Shown: piece after piece, positions 10,563 through 22,400 of the stretch | Layout: each line of letters begins with the position of its first letter | Numbering within the stretch: position 1 is the stretch's first letter | Assembly (NCBI GenBank): GCA_002778195.1 | Contig: PCDI01000010.1 | Location: forward strand, 558,001-622,000 | Reading direction: 5' to 3' | Source: Raffaelea ambrosiae | Taxonomy: Eukaryota > Ascomycota > Sordariomycetes > Ophiostomatales > Ophiostomataceae | DNA: 64,000 bases | Notes under the pieces: generated by a model | The model's database searches: none | Told to the model about the DNA's origin: nothing | The model's input: only the letters and a program-made list of their open reading frames with translations | Position numbers and translations under genes: made by a program

Positions 10563-12246
10563 ATGTCAGCCACCACCTACAAGGACAATGCCGGCAACCT
10601 GGTCGTGCCCTGCCTCATCGACGGCAAGCCGGTCATCCAGCCGGCCGAGCGCAACTTCCCGGTCGAGTGCGCCGTCCAGCAGCGCACCCTCCACTACGGC
10701 CAGACCGCCACGGTCGAGCTGGCCACCCGCGCCGTCGAGTCGGCCGGCCGCGTCTTCCAAACCTACCGCAAGACGCCGGTCGACGAGCGGTTCCACCTGC
10801 TCTTGCGCGTGGCCGACCTGCTGGAGCAGAAGATGCAAGAGGCCGCCGGGCGGCAGGCCATCGAGACCAGTGCGGCGCCCAAGTTCTCCGAGTTCAACGC
10901 CCGACAGCTGCCGCGCATTGTGCGCGAGATTGCCGGCGCCATGAAGACGACGCTGGCCGGCGAGATCACGCCGACCCTGACGGGCAACTACCAGATGGTG
11001 TTCAAAGAGCCCGTGGGGACCGTCTTGATGATCATGCCGTGAGTGGACGGACTTGTGTGCAACGAGAGACGCCGTGTGCAGGTCCAAGGTGGCATCGCAT
11101 GCTAATGTACCCCCCAGATGGAATGGCGCGTTGGCCCTGCCTACCCGCGGCATGGCCAGCGCCCTCGCTGCCGGCTGCACCGTCGTGCTCAAGGCCTCGG
11201 AGATCTCCCCCTGGACCCACTACCTGCTGGTCGAGACCTTTCTCGAGGCCGGCTTCCCGCCCGGCTCGGTCAACATGATCATGTCCGCGCGCGCCGAGGC
11301 CGCGGCGGTCACGGAAGCCGTCATCGCCCACCCGGCGCTGGCCAAGATCGAGTTCATCGGCAGCGCCCCCGTCGGCAAGCACATTGGCGCCGTCGCCGCC
11401 CGCTACCTGAAGCCCATTGTCATGGAGCTCGGCGACCAGAGCCCCCTGCTGGTCCTCGACGACGCCGACCTGCCCAAGGCCGCCGACGCCGCCGTCGCCG
11501 GCTGCATCGCCTGCCACGGGCAGCTGTGCTTCGGCACGGAGCGCATCATTGTCCAGCGCGCGGTCCGGGATGCCTTTTACGCGCTGCTCCAGAAGGCCAT
11601 GGCGGCGGCGCCGCCCACCGGCAGTGCCGCCACGACGGCGTTTGCGCACCGGGCCAAGGGCCTGGTGGACGACGCCGTCGCCAAAGGCGCCCACTTTCTG
11701 TGCGGCAGCGGCGACTGGACGGGGCCGGCCTCGCTGGCGGCGTCGGTGCTGGTGGACGTCCCCCCGGACGCGGCGCTGTCGCAGGGCGAAGGCTTCTGTC
11801 CGACCATGTTTGTGGTGGTGGTCGACACGGACGCCGAGGCCGTCGCCGAGGCCAATTCGCGCGACGGCGGCCTGTCGGCGTCCGTCTTCACGACCAACTG
11901 GGAGCGCGGCCTGCTGCTGGCGCGGGACCTGGACTTTGGCAATGTGCAGATCAACATTGCCACCAACCATCCGGAGCGTAAGTTTTCCCATCCTGTGACT
12001 CGTGCATCCGCTCGCTTTCCATTGTCGGGGGCTTTGTCTTGTTCTTTGGTCTCCTCCTCTCCTTCTCTCCACACGCTCACACACGCAGCTACGGGACCCG
12101 TCACCGGGTGGAAGGCCAGCGGGTATGGCAGTGGTTTTGGCCGCTACAGCCTGGAAGAGTTCCTGCATCTGAAGGCGGTTGCTTTCCGTCCCACGGCCGT
12201 GGAGCAGCTCAGCGGCACGCAGAAGAAGTACGAGACGATGAACTAG
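10563..12246 (+). CDS. Aldehyde dehydrogenase (NAD(P)+), three exons
   Basis: Oxidises an aldehyde to the acid in the cytosol. The sequence is closest in style to salicylaldehyde/vanillin-type dehydrogenases used in aromatic catabolism (family impression, not a search result). Exons are 10563-11038, 11118-11977 and 12089-12246, product 497 aa. Intron 1 interrupts MIMPWNGAL, intron 2 precedes TGPVTGWKASGYG. The Rossmann segment has FIGSAPVGKHIG, the general base is E262 (VMELGDQSP) and the nucleophile C296 (GQLCFGTER). QGEGFCPTMFV is the usual E-x-F-x-P-like region with Gly-Phe-Cys variation. It lies head-to-tail after the transporter and convergent with the DHA2 exporter. Confidence 0.92.
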
Positions 12247-12433
12247 GTCGTATTGTTTGGCTCGTATAGAAGATTGTACCAATTCCAAGTTTTGTTGTGT
12301 ACGCGCGTCCCCCTCCCAAAGGATACGAACCCGCTGTGAACCCGGGATGGTGGTGCGTTTCTATGAGATGACACCGGAAACAAGATCCATGCATACAGGA
12401 AAGGGATCCTACGCCCTGTGCACCCCAAGCCCT

Positions 12434-14208
12434 TCAGGAGTGGCCGACTCGCGGAGCGGCCGAATTCTCCGCCACGCCGGCACTCTGCGCGTCTTTGCCC
12501 TTCTTGGCCGTCTTCACGCTTTTCCACTCAAAACACAACGCCGGCACAATGCTGAGACAGGCCACCGCCAAGGGCACATAGAATGTCGTCATGATGGACT
12601 GGTTGTACGCCACCAGGACACCGGGCAGCTGGTCGGCCGACACAGCGGACCGGATGGCCGTGGCACCCAGCCCGGTCAGCATCTGGGCCTCGGCCGCGGA
12701 CACCACACGGGCCAGGTCGCGGGGCAGCTGCTGCAGAAAGATGTTCTCGGCCGCGGAGAGGAAGATGCTGCCGCCGAAACTCTGGCCAAAGAACATGAGC
12801 GACGCGCCGATGGACACGTCCTGGTCCTCCAGAACCACCTGCGCGGCCAGTCCGGGCAGCTGCAGGCCCAGCCCCGTGCCGAACCCGGCCAGGACTTGGT
12901 AGCCGATCCACGCGCCGTGTCCGCTGTGCACGCGGAGCGTCGTCAGCAAGCCCATGCCCACCGACAGCAGGCAGGCCGACGCGATGGCAAACGGCGTGTA
13001 GTAGCCCACGCGGCTGACGCCGCCGCCGGCCACGATCGACGCCACGACCAGGCCCAGCACAAACGGCAGCGTGCGGATGCCCGACTGCAGCGCGTCCACG
13101 CCGGCGATGGCCTGGAACCAGATGGCGATGTAGTAGGTGAAGCCGAGCGTGGTGCCGCCGACGCAGGTGGAAAAGGCCACGCCGGCCAGGATGGACCGCT
13201 GGGCCAGGATGCGCCGCGGCACGGTCGCGTTCTCGCCCAGCACGAACAGCTCGACGCCCAGCCAGGCCGCGAACAGCACGCCAAAGAGGACCAGCAGGGC
13301 GATGACGCGGCCGCTGTGCCAGCTGTCGGCCGAGCCGCCCCACTGCAGCGCCAGCAGCAGACACACGATCGACGGGGCAAACAGACAGGTGCCCAGCGGG
13401 TCCATGCGCTGGGCCTTGGCCCGGGCCGGCAGGCGGTGCGCGGGCGGCTCGGGCATGTGCAGGAAGAACAGCAGCAGCACGATGCTGGCGCCGCCGATGG
13501 GCAGGTTGATCCAGAAGCACCAGCGCCAGGTGAGGTGTGCGTTGTGGGTGAAGGCGCCGCCGATCACGGGCCCCAGGATGGACGAGATGCCAAAGATGGC
13601 GCCGAGAAAGCCCTGGTACAGGGGCCGCTTGTCGAGCGGCACCAGCGGCACCATGATGACAATGGCGCCGCTGAAGACGCCGGCGGACCCCACGCCGGCC
13701 AGGGCGCGGCCGAGGATGAGGGCGATGGAGTTGGGCGCGGCGGCACAGAGGGCCGAGCCGGCTTCGAAGAGGACAATGGTCCCGAGAAAGACGACTTTGT
13801 TCGGGAAGAAGGAGTAGAGGCGGCCAAAGAGGAGCTGTGTGGCGCAGCTGGCGAGCACATAGGCGCTGCCGTACCAGCCAATGTCGTCAATGGAGTTGAA
13901 CTCGTCGGTGATCTGGGGGAGGGCCGTCGAGATGATGATGCGGTCCTGGACGTGTTAGACTGTCAGACCGATGATGCTGAAGACGAAGAGGTAGCATGCA
14001 ACCGTACCAAGGCAACAAGAAACATGGCCATGTAAAGAGAGCCCATGACGATGAGGACCGTCCGAAAAGGAGGGTACTCTGGCTCGTCGGCTTTCGTGTC
14101 AGGCACGCTGTCGGACGGGTCTTTCTCTTCGAGGGACATGGTCCCATCAGCATGCGTGTTGGGATCCGGGCCAGCTGTTGCTGGACTGGAGTCGGGTGCC
14201 ATCGTCAT
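12434..14208 (-). CDS. MFS multidrug exporter, DHA2 (14-TM) type, two exons
   Basis: A drug:H+ antiporter-like efflux protein of the plasma membrane, 570 aa. Exons are 14208-14008 and 13945-12434; the 62-nt intron joins MAMFLVAL to DRIIISTALPQITDEF, the classic start of TM1 in DHA2 exporters. Further marks are GWYGSAYVLASC in TM2, the antiporter motif C-like SSILGPVIGGAF, and WRWCFWINLPIGG in TM6. The N-terminal 45 residues are hydrophilic and acidic. A second ATG two codons downstream (14202) is an alternative start. It is convergent with the aldehyde dehydrogenase at 187 bp spacing. Such exporters often accompany toxin or aromatic-compound pathways, but substrate is unknown. Confidence 0.9.
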
Positions 14209-14630
14209 ATGGATGCAGTGCAGTATGACGGTTTGCTTTGATCTTGGGGACTTGGTATGGGATAGTCGATGTGAAGTATTCTGAAATAGGCACTGGAACA
14301 AGGAAAACAAGCCGTGTTGCGTGAAGAGAGCGACCGGTATAAATAGTCGTTGCCTTCGCTGCCTTCGTTGCTAACCATTGGCGGCAAGGGCACAGAGGTT
14401 CCGAATTGCCCGAGGGCCGCTAAAACGGGACATTTACACAAAAGCACCGAAAACACCGGCCGCACACGCACCAACACCCGAAGAGCAAGCCCGCACGCAG
14501 GCGTCCAAGGGACGCCGCAAAATTGGAAACTAAAGAAGGAGTCTCGGCTGGACAGCGTACGGCTTTGTTTTATTTTATTGTCTTCAAGACCTCATGTAAT
14601 TCATCGGTAACCACCCCTGCCTTCAACCCT
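14209..14630. other. Spacer between amidase 3' end and exporter 5' end
   Basis: Carries the exporter promoter (a TATA-like GTATAAATAG run at about 14337) and the amidase 3' flank. No gene is seen. Confidence 0.5.
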
Positions 14631-16714
14631 TTATAATTTGCTGTGCAGCACCTTGTCGATGACCTTGGCAACGGCAATGCACTCTTCGTCACGCATCCGG
14701 CTCGCAAAGACTTCAATCGTGCAGGGGGCGCCCTCCAAGACGTTTGGATGATCTACACAATGCGTTAGTCTCGTATCTGTCCATTCGTGCAGGGACAGCA
14801 GCGCTTACATGGAGGACCCGCCTGGCCGTCTTTGATTTCGAATACATCTGATTCCGAAGTGACGGCCTTGGAAATGGGCATGATCACAGCCGGGTACTGG
14901 TACAGTCAGTTGGCCATTTGGGGAAAGAAAAAAAGGAAAAACAAAAAAAAAAAAAAAAAAAANAAAAAANAAAACAGCCCCCCCCAAACCCCATTTTCAT
15001 ATACATAAACTCACATCCAACGTGTTGAGAAACGTCGTGTACGGCTGTATGCCATACATGTCGTGCTCGACGGCCGTGTTCTGGGCGCCCGGGCCAATGA
15101 CCGCATCCAGCTGGTGCGTGGCCCAGACCTGCACCCAGTGCGCCATGACGGCCAGACGCATGCGGACCAGCGTCGCCAGCTTGGCCAGCCCGTCCTTGTC
15201 GCTGAGGTCGGGCACGTGGAGGCCCGCCACGCGCGCCATCTCCTCGTCGATGCGGAGGCGCGACGGAATGGCGGGCTCGCCGCCGGCCTGGACGAGGCGG
15301 TCGCCCGTGGTGTCCATGGGGAAGAGGGTCATGGCAATCTCGGTGGCCTCGGCGACGCGGCCCTCGTCGGGCGTCAGCTCCACCAGCTCGTGGCCCTGCG
15401 CCCGCAGGAGGGCATAGGCCGCCTGCAGCGCCTTCCGGACGGGCGGGTGCAGGGGGTAGACCGGGTCTTCGGCCAGGACGCCCAGGCGCAGCTTGCGGGT
15501 CGTGGTCGCGGTCTGCAGGTGCGTGCCGGCGGCCACGCTGCGCCGCCACGGCACGTCGATCGCGGTGGAGTCGCGCCTGGCCGGCTCCTTGTCCAGGACG
15601 GCCTGGACAAAGATCTCCAGCGCGTGGACGTCGTTGGCCATGGGCCCGGCCGCCGCCAGAATGACCTTGAGGCCGGGGTCGCTGCAGCCTTTCTGGCCTC
15701 CGTACGGCACGCGGCTGGACGTGGGCTTGAAGCCGTAGACGCCGCAGCAGAGCGACGGGATGCGAATGGAACCTGGGTTTGGGGGGGGGGCAGGGAGGGT
15801 ATTGTCAGCAGTCGAGCTTGGGATGCTGTGCCGTAGCGCGTGTAGACCGCTTACCTCCCACATCTGTGCCCACGCCGAGGGGCGAGCCGCGGAAGGCGAT
15901 CAGCGCGCCTTCGCCACCAGAGGACCCGCCGGCACCGAGCATGGTGTTCCAGGGGTTGAGAACGCGGCCAAAGACGTTGTTATGGGAGTCGGCCGTCTAC
16001 AGAATGGCACCACGTCAGGGACCACGTCAGATGAGCCGGGTAGGTAGGGCATCCGGACCACGTCTGCTTACCATGAGCGTCTGGGGAATGTTGGTCTTGA
16101 CGTAGATCACGGCGCCGAGCTCGAGGAGAATATCCACCAGCGGCGAGTTGGCCTCGGCGGGCTTGTCGTCGAGATACGAGACCAGGCCGAGCGTGGCCTG
16201 GACGCCCTGGACCTGGAAGCTGTCCTTGAGGCTGATGGGCAGCCCGTGCAGAGGGCCGGCTAGCTGTCCCCGGATCTGCATCGCATCGAGCGACTTTGCT
16301 CGTGCCTGCGCCTGGTCAAAGAAGACCTCTGTCAGGCAGCCCGTCTGCGATGCACCCTTGGTCAGAACGTCGATGCATGGTAGAACGACCCGCGACGGAT
16401 GGTCTCACCAGCTGTTGCGCGATGGCCGCTCTTTTGGAGAAGGCGACGGTCACCGCCAGGGACGACAGGGTGCCTTTGGCGAGTGCCTGGAGAAGCTGGG
16501 GCACGTCATAGTTCTCGGTGATTGCCAGCTCCTGTTCTGTCAGCAGTCCGGTCTTCCGCACGACGTCGAGCTCGATCAGGTTGTTCTTGCTCGTGTCGAG
16601 CGGTTTCGTCAGCAGATCGAAAACGGCCGGCGGCACCGTCCACGCCTTCGGGATCGAGGCCGCCAGCTGGCTGCACTTCACGGCCGCCTTGGCTTGCCAG
16701 GTGGTGGCAGGCAT
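14631..16714 (-). CDS. Amidase-signature hydrolase, six exons
   Basis: Hydrolyses carboxamides with a Ser-cisSer-Lys triad, releasing ammonia or amines. Exons are 16714-16409, 16344-16072, 15996-15855, 15772-15015, 14896-14809 and 14752-14631, giving 562 aa. All joins keep frame and the AS signature is assembled across two introns: LHGLPISLKDSF with K142, GAGGSSGGEGAL with cis-S218, and GTDVGG|SIRIPS with nucleophile S242. The intron before GS IRIPS splits the signature after its last Gly. Intron 4 (15014-14897) has a homopolymer tract with two undetermined bases (14963, 14970). The length is normal for fungal acetamidase-like enzymes. A nearby NCS1 permease and oxygenases fit nitrogen scavenging; substrate unknown. 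Confidence 0.92.
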
Positions 16715-17231
16715 GTCGGGTGGTGGCGCTGGTTGCAAAATGGTTCAGATCGTCTCTCCGGGGTGCACGGGGCAGTGTGTCATACGATGCATGAATGGGC
16801 AACAAAACGTATTGGGTACAGGAGGATGTGGTAAACTCTTTCTGTCCTTGCATTAGGGAAATGCACCTCCGCACCGAAGCCGGGCGGAAGTGAGGAGCCC
16901 CCCCCCCTCCCCTCTTCCGATAACAAATGGGCTAGCTAGGCGTGTGATATCGCTTGCTTGTAGCAAGTCGTATCGGATGTGTGCGGTCGAGACAGGCGGA
17001 GCGCCGAACGGAATACATAGTCCTTCTGTGGGCCTGTCTCGGCACACGATGTGGGGAGGCGTCTATCCTGCCGGTGATAAGACGCGAAGAAGAATAGCGG
17101 ACAAGAGAAAAAAAAAAAAAGAAGCAAGAAGCACGGGGACGCAATTCAAAGACAGGCTGTTCTCTTATTGGTGTGGAAGCCGGGCCGGCTCCTGTCTGCC
17201 CTGGCAGGTCTCTTTACGGACACCGGCACGC
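16715..17231. other. Intergenic region, 0.5 kb
   Basis: Contains the amidase promoter and the 3' flank of the HET-domain gene. There is an A-rich run at 17107-17120. No coding or RNA feature is evident. Confidence 0.5.
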
Positions 17232-19034
17232 CTACAGCAACTCGGACGGGTCGAGCCATTCTGTGGGATGGATGGCGGGCGCGGGATGCTCCGCATCGTA
17301 CACCTGGGCACGAAACTCGACATGCCAAAACCGCAGACAACAGATCCTCGGGTTCTCCACGAGCCGGGGATGGATGGACACGACCACGGTCGTATCCGTG
17401 TCGTGGACGTCGAATGCGACGGCCGTGGTCTTGGGGATTTTATAGTACGTCAGCATCTCCAGTATTTGCCTGCTGCCGTAGTGCCATGTGGACATCTGCT
17501 CGTTGGCGTCCTTGACGCGCCCGTAATGCTGGCGGCCGTCGACGACGGTGCACTGCATCAGGTCGCGGTCATGGATGGACCACAAGGCGGCATAGAAGGC
17601 CAGCTTGACGTCGACCTCGCGGTCGTCGGGCGTGGTGAAGACCACATCGAGCGACACCCGGGCATAGTCGCGCAGCGTGAAGCCGTCGCGCGCCGGGAAG
17701 AACACCTGGTCCTCCTCGTCAAAGCTGCTCCACGGCCAGGCATCCGCGATGCGCATGCCTTCGCAGAGCTTCAGCTGCAGGGCGAACGGCCGACCCGCGG
17801 CGATGGCATCCGCGTGGGCGTACTCCCTGCCGATGCTGCGGAGGCGGGTGGCGCCGGTGTTGGTGATCTCGCTGGGCAGCTGGGTCAGGAGGTAGTGCAC
17901 GCGGGGGGCCGCCAGCGGCAGCGGGTCGAAAAATTCGAGCAGCTCCCACGGGTTCTCGCGCAGAAACCGGTCGGGTCCGCACTTGCGCAGCCGCACGCCG
18001 AATCGCCCCCGGGGGGTCTTGGACGACCCCAGATGCAGGAGATACGACGATGCGCGGCTTCGGCCTCGTTCGGGGTGCGGTGCGAAGAGCAGCTGTGTCT
18101 GCGTCTTGATGCCGCAGTTGGTGACGGAATAGTCGACAAAGTTGTAGCCCATGAGCGCCATGGTGCCCGAGGCGGCAAAATCCAAGGGCGATGCGGCCAG
18201 GACCCCGCAGAGCTCGCGACGCGCGCGGCCGTGCTCCGCTTCGGGCTCCGCTTCGGGCTCCGCTTCGGGCTCGCCGGGCTCGGGCCGCCACGTCCAGGCG
18301 AAGATGCTGCAGTCGGGCGTGGAGCGGATAATCTCCTCCTGCAGCCGCCGGAACGCCTTGTCCTCCTCGCCGTAGAGGAGCGGCATGTTGACGTCAAAGA
18401 GGCCGAGCAGGCAGTAGGCCCTGTCTTCGATCCGGGTTGTCTGTCGATGGGCCGCCCACGACATCTTTTGGGCGACGGACAGCCCCTGGAGGTCCTCCTG
18501 GCCGCTGAGCGCGCCCTCGTGGATGCCCGTGATGCCCACGAGGTACCCCATCAGATCCGTCTTGGAGCCGCGCAGGTTCCAGTCCTGGTCGTAAAAGTCG
18601 ACCTTGCGTGGCGCCACGAGCTCTTGCAGCGTCCACCCGCGGGTGAACCAGCGGCACTGGGACAGCGCGGTGTACAGCGACCCGGCGCGGCCGTGCGCAT
18701 CTTCGGCCGGCAGGTCGGACAGGTAGACGTAGCAGACCTCGGCGCGCTGGTACCAGCGATACATGGAGTTGATGGCCTCTGTGAGCTCGGCGCTGCTCGA
18801 CTTGTCGATGCAGCAGGTGTCCACCCAGGCATACCGGAGATCTTCCTGCTTGGCCATCCTGCAGGTTTCCTTGACTTTGGGGAAGCCTTTCATGCGCCGG
18901 CAGTTGGGATTGCCTTGGAAATCCGCCATCGTGATCTCCTCCTCTTCCCACGTGTGCGACAGAATGGCATATTTGGGAATGTGGGAGCCGACGAACTCGG
19001 CAAACTGGCCGGTGTGCACGTCGATGAGCCGCAT
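17232..19034 (-). CDS. HET-domain protein (heterokaryon-incompatibility type)
   Basis: A single-exon 600-aa protein. The HET domain fills the first part: IPKYAILSHTWEEEEITMADF at about 19-39, YAWVDTCCIDKSSSAELTEAI near 68-88, then RAEVCYVYLSDL, and RWFTRGWTLQELVAPRKVDFY near 128-148. These are the core HET motifs in the HET-E/D-like arrangement that begins directly at the N terminus (MRLIDVHTGQF). HET domains act in non-self recognition and can trigger cell death. There is no NACHT or WD repeat region; the C-terminal 330 residues are unassigned. An EPEA tetrapeptide repeat lies around residues 253-264. Lone HET genes are common in accessory regions. Partner genes are not visible. Confidence 0.92.
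   Translation of the reverse strand: MRLIDVHTGQFAEFVGSHIPKYAILSHTWEEEEITMADFQGNPNCRRMKGFPKVKETCRMAKQEDLRYAWVDTCCIDKSSSAELTEAINSMYRWYQRAEVCYVYLSDLPAEDAHGRAGSLYTALSQCRWFTRGWTLQELVAPRKVDFYDQDWNLRGSKTDLMGYLVGITGIHEGALSGQEDLQGLSVAQKMSWAAHRQTTRIEDRAYCLLGLFDVNMPLLYGEEDKAFRRLQEEIIRSTPDCSIFAWTWRPEPGEPEAEPEAEPEAEHGRARRELCGVLAASPLDFAASGTMALMGYNFVDYSVTNCGIKTQTQLLFAPHPERGRSRASSYLLHLGSSKTPRGRFGVRLRKCGPDRFLRENPWELLEFFDPLPLAAPRVHYLLTQLPSEITNTGATRLRSIGREYAHADAIAAGRPFALQLKLCEGMRIADAWPWSSFDEEDQVFFPARDGFTLRDYARVSLDVVFTTPDDREVDVKLAFYAALWSIHDRDLMQCTVVDGRQHYGRVKDANEQMSTWHYGSRQILEMLTYYKIPKTTAVAFDVHDTDTTVVVSIHPRLVENPRICCLRFWHVEFRAQVYDAEHPAPAIHPTEWLDPSELL
18233..18268 (-). repeat. Three 12-bp tandem copies inside the HET gene
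   Basis: Three perfect copies of the 12-mer GCTCCGCTTCGG (+ strand) encode the EPEA repeat on the minus strand. Being a multiple of three it can change length without breaking the frame. The repeat separates the HET domain from the C-terminal part. Confidence 0.85.
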
Positions 19035-19517
19035 CGTCGCGGCGTGTCTGTCTGCTCCTGGACAGCGTGCGCGGGGTATGAAGGAAGGCCAAAACGCAAC
19101 GAGGGACCTGAACTTGCCGACGCGGCAGCCTTGGTCTCAACTGCCCCACCAAGCCGATGCATTGATTCTCATTTGTCGATGGCCCCTCTCAATCGGGCAT
19201 GGGCATGTTGTCCGTTGTCTGCAGAAACGCATGGCCGTTTTTTTGTGAATTGTTTTCTTCTTTTCTGGATTTTTTATTTTGGCTTAGAGACAAGGTACCG
19301 CCTTGTTTGTTCCTAGTGGATTGCCTCTTGATGATGCTATCAAGCTAGGTCTCGCCTATTGTGGACCTGCTCGTAGCCTTGCACGTGGTATGGACCTGAA
19401 TGCGAGACGGCTGCCCCTCTTTGATGACGCGGGGGATAGCTTGAACTGGAAACTACTATAGTGATTACTGTATACAAATCTGGCAGGTACGATGTCCATT
19501 TCCGAAACGTGCCCTTT
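19035..19517. other. Intergenic region between HET gene and permease
   Basis: Holds the HET-gene promoter and the permease 3' flank, with T-rich runs at 19240-19290. No feature is supported. Confidence 0.5.
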
Positions 19518-21660
19518 CTAGTGCATCCTGTCTTGTACAGCCGCTACCACCTTGGCCTCGGGCGAAGCCTTCTCGATATCAGACACGGACGCGTGAATCA
19601 CGGCTCCGTTATGGTCCTGCGCGTGCAGGATCATTTCGGCGTGTTCCTCCAGCACAAACGGCGACGAGCCCCGTTGACGCTCGGCCGGGAAAATGAGGTA
19701 CAGGACCGCATAGGCCGTCAACGAGGTGACGAAGCCATAAAAGTACGAGATCTGGTACAGGTGGTCCCAGCCGTTGTCGTTGGAAATGCCCTGGACGGCA
19801 CGGGCGAAGCCAGCTTCCATAGTGTTAGTATAAAGAAAAGAAAAGAAAAGAAAAGAGAAAAGAGAAAAGAAAAAGAGAAAAAAAAAGAAAAAAATAGGAA
19901 AAAATAGGGAAAAAAATAGAAAAAAAAAAGGACACTCACGGAGCAATGGGGCCATTCCCAAGGCCCAGGCCAAAAAGCCCCGGAAATTGAACCCCTGGGC
20001 ATACCAGTAGGCGCTTCGGCTGTTGCCCAAGTACAGGTCGCCAATGTGGTATTCGCCGTGGCGGACAAGGAAATAGTCCGAGACCACGATGCCCGTCATG
20101 GGACTCAGGAACACGCTCCAGCCGCTCAAGACGGTGATGAACGTTCCGGGATTTCTGGTCCGACATGGTTAGTTCCATGCTTGTATTGGGGAGGGGGTCG
20201 AGGAGAACCTACGTCACATAGTTCCAGGGGCAGATGGCAATGGCAATGACCGTGAGGATGTAGCAGCCACGCCGGATGTTGATCCATCTTCTGTGTGTGA
20301 GCAAATTTTGGTCCGTGCAAGAGATGCATCCAGGGTAGCAACGACTCACTTTGGACACAGGGCGGCCATATCCATGCCCGTGCTGATGCCGTTGAGCATC
20401 TGGCAGAGGGCCAGCTGGTCTGTCAGGAAGCCGAGCCCGGCAAAGAACGTGCCTGCCCGCGCCGCCGGTGTCATGGAGTGGTCCTGGATGGCCAGCAGCA
20501 GCTCAAAGGGGTTCCAGATGTACTCGCCGTAGATGGTCGCCGACGCGGACGTGATCAGGATGCCGCAGACTGCCGTCACCACGATGAAGATGGGCGCGGC
20601 GACGAACTGGCCAAAGAGCGCGGCGTTGGGGGTTTTCGCGTAGCGTGTCCAGTCCGACTGGCCGAGACAGCCCGAGGCCTGGGAGCCGACAATGGACTGC
20701 AAGCCAAAGACGGCGCTCCAGCTGAGCGCCGAGCCGCTCTGCGTGGCCGCCGTGTGCATCAGGGCCCCGGCGCCGCCCGCCGCATGCACCGACCAGCCGA
20801 GCATGCCGAACATGGTGGCCGTGATCATGACAAAGGTGATCTTGAAGGGGAGCTGGAGCTTCTCGGGGGGGATCATCGGCAGGGGGAGGAAGATGATGAT
20901 GAAGACGAAGAAGCTGATGATGCTGGCCGTGTCCGTGTTGGACGACGCCGGCAGCGTGTTCCGGAGGTGGACAAAGGGGTGGCCGATGATGGCGCGGAGC
21001 ATGATCTTGACGGCTGCGGGGGGGTTAGTCTCGGGAATAGACAGTGTCGTGATGCCGAACAGCAGAAGAATGTACCTTGTCCGCCCCAGTACGCCTGGAG
21101 GAAAGGAACAGTCAGCATGGGGCCAGTCAATGTCGGAGCGAGTCGCGCCTCCTACCTGGATGCCCATCCACACACAGGCCGTCACAATCCTGTTGAGCAC
21201 CGGCCAGAAGCCGCCGCGCATGCCCCATGACGACCGGCACAGGACGGTGAAGCCGAGATACAAGTGGCTGCCTGGCCAGCCAGCAAGGACGGCCACGAGA
21301 GCCGAAATCAGGGCGACGCCGACAACGCAGCCAATGGCTTGCGGGGCGCTCAGGCCGAGAGAAAGAAGAGACGAGCCGGCCGTCCAGGCCGTCGTGTTGA
21401 TTCTGGAACACCCTTAGTCCTCTCTCCTGTGCACCGACGTGTCCAATCCAAAACAAAAAACAAAAAAAAGCTGCCATGACCTACCCGCAGATGACCCAGT
21501 AGCCGGCATAGCCTTGCCACGTCCACGTGCGCCGGTCGGTCGGGATGGGGATCAGGTCCCGGTTGCACCAAAACGTGTTGCGGTAGTTGGCGTTCTCGTC
21601 CACGGGGCACTCGAGTCGCTTGGCCCAGTAGGCGATCTTTCGCTTCGTCTGGGGCTCCAT
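19518..21660 (-). CDS. NCS1-family nucleobase/allantoin/uridine-type permease, seven exons
   Basis: A plasma-membrane proton symporter for purines, pyrimidines or related ring compounds, 563 aa. Exons are 21660-21485, 21402-21156, 21094-21076 (19 nt), 21013-20350, 20287-20213, 20154-19940 and 19813-19518. Splicing restores NCS1 hallmarks: RTWTWQGYAGYWVICG before TM1, ACVWMGIQ|AYWGGQ|AVKIMLRAIIGHPF across the micro-exon, GSQASGCLGQSDWTRYAK in TM5-loop, CPK-WINIRRGCYI, and FITVLSGWSVFLSPMTGI. Exon 5 has a CAG/AAG tandem acceptor (20291/20288). Intron 7 is an A/T-rich low-complexity tract. It is divergent from the 2OG oxygenase across 740 bp with GATA sites. Exact substrate not determinable. Confidence 0.92.
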
Positions 21661-22400
21661 CGTACGCAGGTCGTTTCCCCGGGCAAATGCTGCAGCTGGT
21701 GTGAACTATCGTGAGAGCGCGACCAAACAAAATGGTTGGCGATCCCAGTCTTTCCAGTCTTTCCCGTATTTCCAGTGTTTCTCCCAGTTTGCCGGGCCCG
21801 CCCCCCATGGACGATTTTCCTTTATATAAACTCGTCCATCTTGCCAGAGTCGACCCGGATGTCTGGTGATCGGCAGAGGGGACTATCTCAGTTATCATAC
21901 GGGCCGGGGAGGGGGTCCTGGCCAATCAAAGCACGGCCAGTCCTTCCCAGCACGACCACGGCCAGCCGGCAGATAACAGGGAGGATGGCGTGGGTCGGAT
22001 GCAACCGATTGTGCTCGCGTTCTTGGACGACCAACTACTGTGGCTGGCTCCTATCTGGAGAGTTGACCACATTGCGGGGATTGCATCATGAGACAAGGAG
22101 GGCCCAACGCGAGCCAGTTCCCCGATCATTGATTGCGGCCAGTTCCCCGATCGCCGCCATGCAACGTCCCGTTCTTTGCCGACGGCTAACTCCCCTTCCA
22201 CTCCCCGAAATGGTTTTAATACGAACCCTTGTCACGCCTGGCAAGTGGGACTCCCATAATAAACAGGATAAACAGGCATCACCCAGACAGTGCCATTTCC
22301 CCTGACAAATCCACACTGGTTGCTCTAGGCTTGTCTACGGTGTAAGTGCACGCACCCAGCAATCGAATCAGCGCTTTTTTTTCCCCCCGTGCTTTTGAAA
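21661..22400. promoter_or_regulatory. Shared divergent promoter: NCS1 permease and 2OG oxygenase
   Basis: The two start codons face away from each other, so this 740-bp region should drive both. It contains AGATAA (21971-21976) and TGATAA on the minus strand (21892-21897), both matching the HGATAR site of AreA/NIT2 nitrogen regulators, plus a GGATAA at 22266-22271. A TTTATATAAA at about 21820 may be a TATA element. Binding is inference from motif and from the permease family. Confidence 0.45.

Noticed and set aside
12257..14035. 592-codon open frame antisense to the DHA2 exporter
   Set aside because: Same shadow effect; no domain, composition dominated by H/R/G/Q.
16890..19316. 808-codon open frame antisense to the HET gene
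   Set aside because: The minus strand carries all HET motifs; the + frame is compositional noise.
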